Shown: one piece after another, positions 1-5,791 of the stretch
Position numbering within the stretch: position 1 is the first letter of the stretch
Layout: every line of letters begins with the position of its first letter
Source: Halodesulfurarchaeum sp.
GTDB lineage: Archaea; Halobacteriota; Halobacteria; Halobacteriales; Halobacteriaceae
Direction of reading: 5' to 3'
Assembly (NCBI GenBank): GCA_018334775.1
Contig: JAGXLJ010000023.1
Span: 1 to 9,408 of the forward strand
Length of the DNA: 9,408 nucleotides
Notes under the pieces: model-generated
Seen by the model: the letters and a program-made list of their open reading frames with translations, nothing else
Told to the model about the DNA's origin: nothing
Databases searched by the model: none
Position numbers and translations under genes: made by a program

Positions 1-358
1 CTGCGGGTTCGTGACCGGTGTAACTCTGCGCTGAGGAAAACTCCGAGGCGGGCCCTCCTGGACAGTACAGGCACTTCCCATGGGGGCAGGGCTCGGGGCT
101 CGTCATGACCGCAACTGGGGTTACCCCGGAGGCGGTCCGAACGGGCTTTCGTCGGAGCACCGGCTCTACCTGATCCCGTTTGTCGTCGGGCGCGGCTGCA
201 AGGATGTCACCGTTCGTGGGAACCTTCGGCGAGGAATAGGTTCCACAGGCGTCGAGTTTCGCTTGCTCGACATCGTCGCGGTCGACAGCACCGTCGATGA
301 TCTGGGCGATGACGTCCGCACACGCAGCGTCGAAGCGTCGCTCGCCCTCCTGGTCCAT
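1..358 (-). CDS. elp3: Elp3-type tRNA uridine-34 modification enzyme, N-terminal part (cut by window edge)
   Basis: This is the first 119 residues of archaeal Elp3, a radical-SAM plus acetyl-CoA-dependent enzyme that starts the carboxymethyl-type modification of wobble U34 in tRNA. Residues 71-90 ([20 protein letters not shown]) are the conserved lead into the radical-SAM site. Residues 91-99 (CPHGKCLYC) give the Cys91-x4-Cys96-x2-Cys99 motif for the 4Fe-4S cluster, followed by PGGP. The rest of the SAM domain and the GNAT acetyltransferase domain lie beyond position 1. The start is ATG at 358-356. No upstream Met fits, and a TATA-like T-tract lies about 26 bp upstream. It follows the S1/OB/DHH gene on the same strand with a 37-bp gap. 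Family assignment is firm; the complete length cannot be judged here. Confidence 0.94.
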   Translation of the reverse strand, partial: MDQEGERRFDAACADVIAQIIDGAVDRDDVEQAKLDACGTYSSPKVPTNGDILAAAPDDKRDQVEPVLRRKPVRTASGVTPVAVMTSPEPCPHGKCLYCPGGPASEFSSAQSYTGHEPA

Positions 359-381
359 ACCGAATCGAGCGGAGACCCGCC

Positions 382-386
382 AAAAA
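382..386 (-). promoter_or_regulatory. TATA-like T-tract upstream of elp3
   Basis: On the minus strand a CTTTTTGG tract lies about 24-28 bp before the elp3 ATG, the spacing expected for a leaderless archaeal transcript. The same T5 run is only 10 bp after the stop of the preceding gene, so it could also act as a U-tract terminator. The role is inferred from position only. Confidence 0.45.
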
Positions 387-395
387 GGGTGTCGT

Positions 396-2558
396 TCAGC
401 CCAACCAGGCCGAGACTTCCTCGATTACTGCATCGAGGACATCTTCGCGTCGCCCGGCAAGGAATTCGATCCGTCCGTCTCGACCTCCGCGGGGGGTAAC
501 CCCTCCACCTGGAACGCGCTCGGCCACAGCCTCGCCGATGGCCCGCACGTCGAGCGCGGTCGAACGCTCGAGGAAGAGTTCGTCCTCGTCGAGCGCGATC
601 GTGACCATCGCATCCGAGTCTTGCGCCTCTCGGCGGTGCAGTTCCGCGAGAAGCAGGTCGGTTGGCGGGAAGTCGTAGCGATGGGTGTAGGCCGCGACGT
701 CGAGGACGTCGATCTGGACCCCGTTCTCACTGCGGCGCTGTAGGTGTGGCCGTGCCGTTTCGACTTCTGTTTCGAGTTTCGTCTCGAACTGCTCGCTCAA
801 TGGCGCCGCCAGCGAGGCATTGCCGTCGTCCCAAAACAGGTCGGCGATGAGTTCGCGCTTGTCCTCGTAGGACTGGTAGAACGCCTCGAGGGCCACAGCG
901 TTCCGGATGTCAGTTATCGTGTCCAGTTCGTAGCCAGCGTCGGTTGCTAGCTCGGCGTATGGAGCGGGCGGCTCGGTCCAGAAGCTCGCTGCGGGGAGAT
1001 GGGACAGATCCGCTCGAACCTCGTCGTTCACGAGTGCCCCAAGGTGGGCCCCGAGCACGCCCGTCGAGACGGGACTTCCACCGGTGGCAGTCGGACTGAC
1101 GAGTTGATCTGCAGCGTCGGTCGCGTCGGTGTCCGCATAGCCGCCATCTACCACGACACTGCTGGCGTCGTAAATCGAGAGCAGCGACAGTCCATCCACG
1201 GATTCCAGGGTCGAACCAGCGTCGATGAGGACAAACAGCGGATGGGTTTCGTCGTGTCGGTCTGCGGCCTCGAGCATGGAGGTGACGTCGGTCGTCGCCG
1301 CTTCGACGTCGTAGATCGGGTCCTCCAGCGGGCGCCGGTCGACGAAGTGGTACTCCGCACCAGCGTCTGCGTGTTCGTCCCGAATGAGCGGGAGCAGGGC
1401 TCGTTCGAGTGCGGCCCCACCGACGTACCCTTCAAGGGTGGCCGTATGTCGAATAATGACTGGTCGGGATTCGATGACGGCCCGACGGATGGCGGTCGCC
1501 GCATCGATCAGATCCGCTTTCACGGCCTCGATCGAGGGATCGGCAACGAAAAGCGAGGTCTCGGGCGGTTCCGACCGTTCGGAGACTGCGTTTTCCCGAC
1601 GGTCCGTAACTTCTTCCGCGTCCTCGCCCGACAGCACCGATAGGGACTCGGTTTCGACCTGCACTTCGCCCCGATGCTGTTCGACGACACCCACGATGCG
1701 GATGATGCCGTCCGTTTCGATGTCCGGATAGGCTCTGACGCCCGCTTCCTCGAAGGCTGCACAGTCGACACTCCCGGTTTCGTCTTCGACTTCGAAGATC
1801 GTCGGTCCGGCCGTCTGTCGAATGGTCGTTACCCGTCCTTCGACTGCGACCGTCGAATCGAGCGCATTTTCGAGTTTGGTGATCGGGAGCCGTTCGATTT
1901 CACCACTTGGCTCCGCTGGCTCCGCACGTTCGGTCGGTTCTGCGTCTGTTTCTGCGGTTGCTTCGGATTCGGCCGGCTCGGATTGACTTACAGAATCGTC
2001 CGATACGGATGGACTCACGGAATCGTCCGATTCGGACGGACTTACGGATTCGGCCGAGCCACCGTCGGTAGATCCGGGCTCTGTTTGCGCTCGCTCGACG
2101 GCTTCCGGTTCGCCGAGGGTCGATTCTGATGTCTTCGCTTCGGTGTCCGGCCTCTCTTCGTCTTCCGCTGCCGCCGAGTCGTGGAGCACCGGTTTCCCGA
2201 CCTCCGGGTCGTCGATCATTCGGCCCCGGAACTCCCGCTCGGCCTGTCGAAGTGACCAACCGAGGTCGATGTTTCCATTGTCGTGAATCGCAAGGACCTG
2301 AACGAAGACCCCCTCCCCCGAATCCCACGCCAGGGATTCGAGACGTTTTGGTATCTCGCTTCGATGCAACAAGCCGGTTACGGGCCCGATGTCGACGAAG
2401 ACGCCGAACTCCGCGAACCCATCGACGGTCCCGCGGTAGTATCGATCCGGCGTAAGTTGGTTTGCTCTGGAGCCACGAAACTCGAAGAACACGTCCTCCT
2501 CGTGCGTGCTACAAACGTCGCCGTCAGCGGGTGAGCCACAAATAACACACGTACCCAT
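396..2558 (-). CDS. Zinc-finger / S1 / OB-fold / degenerate DHH (RecJ-like) protein
   Basis: This 720-residue haloarchaeal protein appears built for nucleic-acid binding. Residues 4-19 hold a small zinc-finger pattern (Cys4-x2-Cys7 ... Cys16-x2-His19). Residues 36-105 are an S1-type OB domain ([26 protein letters not shown]). Residues 125-222 are an acidic Ser/Glu/Pro-rich linker with three 9-residue repeats. Residues 228-310 are a second OB-fold of the tRNA-anticodon/RPA kind ([20 protein letters not shown]). Residues 335-720 resemble archaeal RecJ/DHH phosphoesterases, with a DHHA1-like end near GGG 684-686. The active-site motifs look lost: [13 protein letters not shown] replaces the usual His-x-Asp-x-Asp-Gly pattern, and VVVDGG at 468-473 stands where DHH is expected. 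Inference: a non-catalytic or altered RecJ paralogue that binds DNA or RNA. It lies 50 bp downstream of tdk and 37 bp upstream of elp3 on one strand, so partial co-transcription is possible. The start is fixed by the N-terminal zinc finger. Confidence 0.88.
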   Translation of the reverse strand: MGTCVICGSPADGDVCSTHEEDVFFEFRGSRANQLTPDRYYRGTVDGFAEFGVFVDIGPVTGLLHRSEIPKRLESLAWDSGEGVFVQVLAIHDNGNIDLGWSLRQAEREFRGRMIDDPEVGKPVLHDSAAAEDEERPDTEAKTSESTLGEPEAVERAQTEPGSTDGGSAESVSPSESDDSVSPSVSDDSVSQSEPAESEATAETDAEPTERAEPAEPSGEIERLPITKLENALDSTVAVEGRVTTIRQTAGPTIFEVEDETGSVDCAAFEEAGVRAYPDIETDGIIRIVGVVEQHRGEVQVETESLSVLSGEDAEEVTDRRENAVSERSEPPETSLFVADPSIEAVKADLIDAATAIRRAVIESRPVIIRHTATLEGYVGGAALERALLPLIRDEHADAGAEYHFVDRRPLEDPIYDVEAATTDVTSMLEAADRHDETHPLFVLIDAGSTLESVDGLSLLSIYDASSVVVDGGYADTDATDAADQLVSPTATGGSPVSTGVLGAHLGALVNDEVRADLSHLPAASFWTEPPAPYAELATDAGYELDTITDIRNAVALEAFYQSYEDKRELIADLFWDDGNASLAAPLSEQFETKLETEVETARPHLQRRSENGVQIDVLDVAAYTHRYDFPPTDLLLAELHRREAQDSDAMVTIALDEDELFLERSTALDVRAIGEAVAERVPGGGVTPRGGRDGRIEFLAGRREDVLDAVIEEVSAWLG
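1980..2060. repeat. Three tandem 27-bp units inside the S1/OB/DHH gene linker
   Basis: Units at 1980-2006, 2007-2033 and 2034-2060 are similar in-frame copies. On the minus strand they encode the 9-residue repeats [18 protein letters not shown] and VSDDSVSQS. They sit in the disordered acidic linker between the S1 and second OB domains, and probably arose by slippage or unequal exchange that keeps the reading frame. Confidence 0.75.
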
Positions 2559-2584
2559 TTGTAATAAATCGAAACCGCCGAACT

Positions 2585-2590
2585 CCTAAA
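2585..2590 (-). promoter_or_regulatory. Weak TATA-like box before the S1/OB/DHH gene
   Basis: TTTAGG on the minus strand is centred about 29 bp before the ATG at 2558. It is a poor match. A better A/T run (GATTTATTAC, 2571-2562) is too close to the start to serve a leaderless transcript of this gene. Read-through from tdk, 50 bp upstream, is the alternative. Confidence 0.3.
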
Positions 2591-2608
2591 CGCTTGTCGA
2601 ATGCCGGC

Positions 2609-3196
2609 TCAGTCTCGTCGGACCTCGTGGCAGTTTCGACAGCGTGCCTCATAGGTCTCCTCGGCGCCGACTTGAATGGTGGGCTCGTCGATGTGAGCGG
2701 GTTCACCGTCCACGAGTCGCTGATTGCGCGTCGCAGGCTCTCCACAGACTGCACAGATCGCTCTGAGCTTGTCGACGTACTCGGCGTTGGCCATCAACTG
2801 TCCCAGTGGTTCGAACGGTTCTCCCCGGAACGTCTGATCAGTGCCGCTGACGATGACCCGACGTCCCTCGTTCGCCAGGTCATCGATGACCGTGACTATT
2901 TCGACGGGGAAGAAGTTCGCCTCGTCGATGGCGACAACGGATTCGCCGTCCAGACGGTTCGGGATCGACCGAACACCGTCGGGTGTATTGTCGACAACAG
3001 TCGCCTCCCACGTGTGGCCAGCGTGGGAGCCGAGTTCGGCCTGTCCGTAGCGATCATCGATTGCGGGCGTAAACGCCGCAACTGACTGGCCCGCGATTTC
3101 TGTCCGTCGCAATCGTCGAAGGAGTTCCTCGGTCTTGCCGGAGAACATCGACCCGGAGATGACCTCAACCCACCCGTTTTCCCTGATCGCGCGCAT
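2609..3196 (-). CDS. tdk: Thymidine kinase (type II / TK1-like)
   Basis: It phosphorylates thymidine to dTMP with ATP, the salvage route into dTTP, in the cytoplasm. With the start used here the protein has 195 residues, normal for bacterial and archaeal TK1-type enzymes. The Walker A motif is GSMFSGKT at 15-22. Walker B with the expected catalytic base is IDEANFF at 90-96 (Glu92). SGTDQTFRGEPFEP at 117-130 is the conserved lasso and substrate region. Cys148, Cys151, Cys186 and Cys189 form the structural zinc site. An ATG 24 bp further upstream (3220) is in frame, but it overlaps the TATA box at 3220-3225, and family members begin near MRAI-x-x-x-GW, so 3196 is preferred. The gene follows the flavoprotein gene on the same strand, with its own promoter abutting that gene's stop codon. 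Confidence 0.96.
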   Translation of the reverse strand: MRAIRENGWVEVISGSMFSGKTEELLRRLRRTEIAGQSVAAFTPAIDDRYGQAELGSHAGHTWEATVVDNTPDGVRSIPNRLDGESVVAIDEANFFPVEIVTVIDDLANEGRRVIVSGTDQTFRGEPFEPLGQLMANAEYVDKLRAICAVCGEPATRNQRLVDGEPAHIDEPTIQVGAEETYEARCRNCHEVRRD

Positions 3197-3219
3197 ACTT
3201 TGTACCCGGGCGCCACCCA

Positions 3220-3225
3220 TTAAAA
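3220..3225 (-). promoter_or_regulatory. TATA box of tdk
   Basis: TTTTAA on the minus strand lies 24-29 bp before the ATG at 3196, ideal for a leaderless transcript. It directly adjoins the stop codon (3226-3228) of the upstream flavoprotein gene and decides between the two candidate tdk starts. Confidence 0.7.
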
Positions 3226-3813
3226 TCAGTCCGATTCGTGCTCTCCTGCGCCGACGTTGTGTTTCCCTTCAAAAGTGATCGGATCCGGTTCGATCGAGGC
3301 GTATTCGACGATACGCTGGCCGAGTGTGTCGAGTCGGTCCTGGAGGTCCGGATCGGTAACGACACCATTTTCCACCGCCGTATGTGAGTCCGGGATCGCT
3401 GCTTGGAACGGGAGGACCCAGGCGTCCAGCGCCCGGAGTACGCCTCGCAGGTGATCGAGCGCCGGGAGTGGGAACCCGCCGCCGGCAACTGCCATCAGTC
3501 CGACTGTTGTATTTTCGAATTCGTCGAAGCCACAGTAGTCAAGCGCGTTCTTCAGCGGGGCTGAATAGGACCCGTGATACACCGGTGTTCCAAGCAAGAT
3601 GGCGTCGAGGTCCCGAATTTCGGCTCGCAACTCCGGGGCATCACCCGCATCTTTCGCATCCGCATCGTACACTGGCAGCTCGTAGGTCCTGAGATCGATG
3701 AGCCGCGCCGTGGCGCCATGGGATTCGACGGCATCGAGAGCGTGCTCCAGGCCGACGCGGGTCACACTTCCGTCCCGCAAACTCCCGACGATCGCGCCGA
3801 TTGTTGGTGACAT
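3226..3813 (-). CDS. NAD(P)H-dependent FMN reductase family flavoprotein
   Basis: This 195-residue flavodoxin-like protein belongs to the NADPH-dependent FMN reductase / azoreductase family, cytoplasmic enzymes that pass hydride from NAD(P)H through bound FMN to an acceptor. Residues 4-13 (TIGAIVGSLR) are the first strand and phosphate-binding loop. Residues 74-93 (LGTPVYHGSYSAPLKNALDY) are the signature flavin-binding loop. Residues 105-113 (GLMAVAGGG) form the next strand and loop, and PALDHLRGVLRALDAWVLP at 117-135 is the typical following helix and strand. The physiological acceptor cannot be read from the sequence. It lies 63 bp downstream of mutY on the same strand with its own TATA-like box, and its stop touches the tdk promoter. 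A role in oxidative-stress redox balance next to mutY is conceivable but only inferred. Confidence 0.87.
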   Translation of the reverse strand: MSPTIGAIVGSLRDGSVTRVGLEHALDAVESHGATARLIDLRTYELPVYDADAKDAGDAPELRAEIRDLDAILLGTPVYHGSYSAPLKNALDYCGFDEFENTTVGLMAVAGGGFPLPALDHLRGVLRALDAWVLPFQAAIPDSHTAVENGVVTDPDLQDRLDTLGQRIVEYASIEPDPITFEGKHNVGAGEHESD

Positions 3814-3838
3814 GGTCGACGGTTGGACCGTTTGGTAC

Positions 3839-3844
3839 GTAAAA
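3839..3844 (-). promoter_or_regulatory. TATA-like box of the FMN reductase gene
   Basis: TTTTAC on the minus strand lies 26-31 bp before the ATG at 3813. Just upstream of it two GGTCACC direct repeats (3849-3855 and 3867-3873) are spaced 18 bp apart and might bind a regulator. Confidence 0.55.
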
Positions 3845-3876
3845 GGGGGGTGACCGCCGGAACAGTGGTGACCCGG

Positions 3877-4785
3877 CTAGGGCCTGAGCTGAACGGTTGC
3901 TTCGCCGGTATCATTGAGCGCGAGGAGCCCGTCTCCCGCCAGGTCCGCGACCAGGTCGCGCAGCCATTCCCGGTCGTCGGCCCCATTCGGGTCGTAATCG
4001 ACTCGGATTTTGGGCCCGAGTTCGTCGAGTGGAAGTTCCCCGTGCTCGCTTAGCGTGCGAACGATTCGGCCGCGGAACTGGCGTCTGCTCCCCTCGAATT
4101 CGGGTTGTGTGGGCACGTCCGGCGCAGTGAAATCGCCGGTTTTGTAGGCTCGACACCACTCGCGCCATGGACACTCGGCCCCATCACAGCGTGGTGTTTT
4201 CGAACAGGCGACACCGCCCAGTTCCATGATGGCGTTGTTCCACAGCCCTGGCGACTTAGCGAGCACCACGTTCTCGGCTGCCGTTTCGAACGCTGTATCG
4301 TCATCCGGAACCCCAAACGCTCGATGGAGCACTCGTTTGACGTTCGTGTCAACGACTGCTCCACCGGTGTCGAAGGCAAACGACGCCACGGCCGTCGCGG
4401 TGTATGGCCCGACTCCCATCAGTGACTCGAGCTCCTCGGGGTCGCGTGGAAGGATCCCCCCGAATTCGGCTTGGACCTGTTGGGCCGCCTCGTGGAGATA
4501 GCGGGCTCGGTTATTGTAGCCCAGGCTATGCTCTGACCAGAACGCGACGATGTCGGACCGGTCCGCTCCAGCCAGCGCGGCCACCGTTGGCCATTGCTCG
4601 ATGAAGTCCTCCCACGGGCCGACAATTCGCTCCAATTGGGTTTGCTGGCTCATCACTTCCGAAACCAGAATCTCGTAGGGGGCCTCCGTTTCGCGCCAGG
4701 GAAACGACCGGTGGTCCGCTTCGTACCACGAAACGAGTGCCTGCTGGACCGCATTGATATCGAGGGCCGAGAGCGGGTCCGTCAT
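3877..4785 (-). CDS. mutY: A/G-specific adenine DNA glycosylase MutY
   Basis: MutY removes adenine mispaired with 8-oxoguanine, starting base-excision repair of oxidative damage. The 302-residue protein shows SEVMSQQTQ at 42-50 with catalytic Glu43, a helix-hairpin-helix (LMGVGPYTA, 122-130) and VVDTNVKRV at 144-152 with catalytic Asp146. An iron-sulphur loop holds Cys194, Cys200, Cys205 and Cys211. The cysteine spacing is C-x5-C-x4-C-x5-C, not the classical C-x6-C-x2-C-x5-C. After residue 220 there is no NUDIX-like 8-oxoguanine recognition domain. Instead about 80 residues (RRQFRGRIVRTLSEHGELPL ... GLLALNDTGEATVQL) look like a winged helix. The start gives the canonical short N-terminus before SWYEADHRSFPW. 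The gene is divergent from a small hypothetical gene and shares a 100-bp intergenic region containing an inverted repeat. Confidence 0.94.
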   Translation of the reverse strand: MTDPLSALDINAVQQALVSWYEADHRSFPWRETEAPYEILVSEVMSQQTQLERIVGPWEDFIEQWPTVAALAGADRSDIVAFWSEHSLGYNNRARYLHEAAQQVQAEFGGILPRDPEELESLMGVGPYTATAVASFAFDTGGAVVDTNVKRVLHRAFGVPDDDTAFETAAENVVLAKSPGLWNNAIMELGGVACSKTPRCDGAECPWREWCRAYKTGDFTAPDVPTQPEFEGSRRQFRGRIVRTLSEHGELPLDELGPKIRVDYDPNGADDREWLRDLVADLAGDGLLALNDTGEATVQLRP

Positions 4786-4811
4786 GACTGGGATGACATA
4801 GGTAGGTCGCC

Positions 4812-4827
4812 TGACTTTGAAAAGTCA
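4812..4827. promoter_or_regulatory. 16-bp inverted repeat over the mutY core promoter
   Basis: TGACTTT-GA-AAAGTCA has perfect 7-bp arms. The best TATA-like sequence for mutY (TTTTCA, minus strand, 4823-4818) lies inside it, about 35 bp before the mutY ATG, which would give a leader of roughly 10 nt. A dimeric regulator bound here would block mutY; the site also lies about 30 bp upstream of the divergent gene's TATA box, where an activator could bind. Function is inferred from position and symmetry. Confidence 0.45.
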
Positions 4828-4849
4828 TGGAAATGTGTGGATTTCGTCC

Positions 4850-4862
4850 GAAACGGGTTTTT
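4850..4862 (+). promoter_or_regulatory. BRE and TATA-like box of the small hypothetical gene
   Basis: CGAAAC (4850-4855) resembles a TFB-recognition element. It precedes GTTTTT (4857-4862), which is centred 26 bp before the ATG at 4886, so a leaderless transcript is likely. Confidence 0.55.
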
Positions 4863-4885
4863 CCGTGGCCCCGTGAATCTGTCTT

Positions 4886-5206
4886 ATGAGTCTGGACGAT
4901 CTCACCGCTGACGTTGAAGACGCCTATGGCGACCTCGATTCGGTCGAATTCACGCTCGACGACGAGAGCAGACTCGAACTCGCGATGCTCCAATCGGCCC
5001 TCGAAGAGGACGATCCGTCAGCGCTCGTGTCTCGGGCCATACACATGCTCTTCCAATCGACGGCCGAGACGGGAAAACTCGATTTCCACCTCAGGGGTCG
5101 GTACGACGTGACATACGACGAGTATCTCTCCGGCATGACCTACGATGACATGGCTGGCATGGGCGAGCGTTCGGGCGGAGAAGAGGACCGTCGGTATCAG
5201 TTTTAG
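4886..5206 (+). CDS. Small acidic conserved-looking hypothetical protein
   Basis: The 106-residue product has no family I can name with certainty. It is very acidic, as haloarchaeal cytoplasmic proteins are. Residues 24-62 (LDDESRLELAMLQSALEEDD, then PSALVSRAIHMLFQS) look helical. Residues 65-92 contain LDFHLRGRYDVTYDEYLSGM followed by a Met/Asp-rich stretch, and the protein ends in DRRYQF. There are no cysteines, signal peptide or membrane segments. Good codon bias, a well-placed BRE/TATA upstream and a compact ordered sequence argue that it is real. It is divergent from mutY across a shared promoter region and converges on the DUF302 gene with only 6 bp between stop codons, so the two transcripts probably overlap. 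Confidence 0.86.
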   Translation: MSLDDLTADVEDAYGDLDSVEFTLDDESRLELAMLQSALEEDDPSALVSRAIHMLFQSTAETGKLDFHLRGRYDVTYDEYLSGMTYDDMAGMGERSGGEEDRRYQF

Positions 5207-5212
5207 GCAGGA

Positions 5213-5659
5213 TTAGAGCCTTTCCCAGACATCGTCGAGGGCACTCCCTGTTCGCTCGATGATTTTCCCCCACGCCGCCGTGTTCGGTGCAAGACCGACC
5301 AGCCTGGCGACTTTCATTATCGAGACGTGGTAGACAACCTGAGCCCCCTCTTCAGTCTCCCAGATCGCGACGTTGCACGAAAAGAGTCCACCTATCTCGT
5401 TTGCGGTTTCCTCGAGGGCATCATCCGCCACTGCGGGACTGCAGGCGCCGAGAACCGTGTATGGGTCTCGTTCGGCGTCAACCTTCTCGTTGACCATTTT
5501 CGAGGGGACAAACTCCGTTGCGATGCCGAAACCAGCGTCTTTCAGGAGCCCACGAACGTGTTCGACGGCCTCCTTGTGTGTCATTTCCAGTTCGGCGCGA
5601 CGCTCGCCGCGGTCGCTCGGGTCGATCGTGGCCGGGTTGACCGGGAGGTCGGTTGTCAT
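5213..5659 (-). CDS. DUF302 family protein
   Basis: The 148-residue protein matches the DUF302 family. EMTHKEAVEHVRGLLKDAGF followed by GIATEF is the usual first helix-strand, PYTVLGACSPAVADDALE is the family core, and GGLFSCNVAIWE is the strand with the conserved Cys. The biochemical role of DUF302 is not established; members are small cytoplasmic alpha/beta proteins. The reading frame stays open upstream to 5971, but the start at 5659 is preferred because family homology begins soon after it and a TATA-like box lies 24-29 bp upstream. Upstream extension would also run into the divergent AI-2E-type gene. It converges on the small hypothetical gene. About 24 residues before the domain form a polar N-terminal tail. 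Confidence 0.88.
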   Translation of the reverse strand: MTTDLPVNPATIDPSDRGERRAELEMTHKEAVEHVRGLLKDAGFGIATEFVPSKMVNEKVDAERDPYTVLGACSPAVADDALEETANEIGGLFSCNVAIWETEEGAQVVYHVSIMKVARLVGLAPNTAAWGKIIERTGSALDDVWERL

Positions 5660-5679
5660 GGGTATCTGTTCCACAATGG

Positions 5680-5692
5680 CCCCTTTAAGGGG
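5680..5692 (-). promoter_or_regulatory. TATA box of the DUF302 gene embedded in an inverted repeat
   Basis: TTAAAG on the minus strand (5688-5683) is 24-29 bp before the ATG at 5659. It lies within CCCCTT-T-AAGGGG (5680-5692), whose 6-bp arms are perfect. The symmetry could be a repressor site or chance. Confidence 0.55.
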
Positions 5693-5763
5693 AGAGCCAC
5701 CGGCGAATTGCTCCATTTTTGACGGGTTCGGTTGGGGATGGTCCGGGATAGTTGCCCCTGAGG

Positions 5764-5769
5764 TTTTTA
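5764..5769 (+). promoter_or_regulatory. TATA box of the AI-2E family gene
   Basis: TTTTTA is centred about 25 bp before the ATG at 5792 and is preceded by G/A-rich sequence. The spacing predicts a leaderless mRNA and supports this start. Confidence 0.65.
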
Positions 5770-5791
5770 CTGTCCCGCCCGTGGACCGACC

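Noticed and set aside
999..1643. 214-residue plus-strand open frame opposite the S1/OB/DHH gene
   Set aside because: It is antisense to a well-supported multi-domain protein and shows no domain; long shadow frames are common in GC-rich DNA.
4782..4799. Five-codon upstream frame whose TGA overlaps the mutY ATG
   Set aside because: Short enough to occur by chance, and the predicted transcript start is near 4795, which would exclude its ATG.
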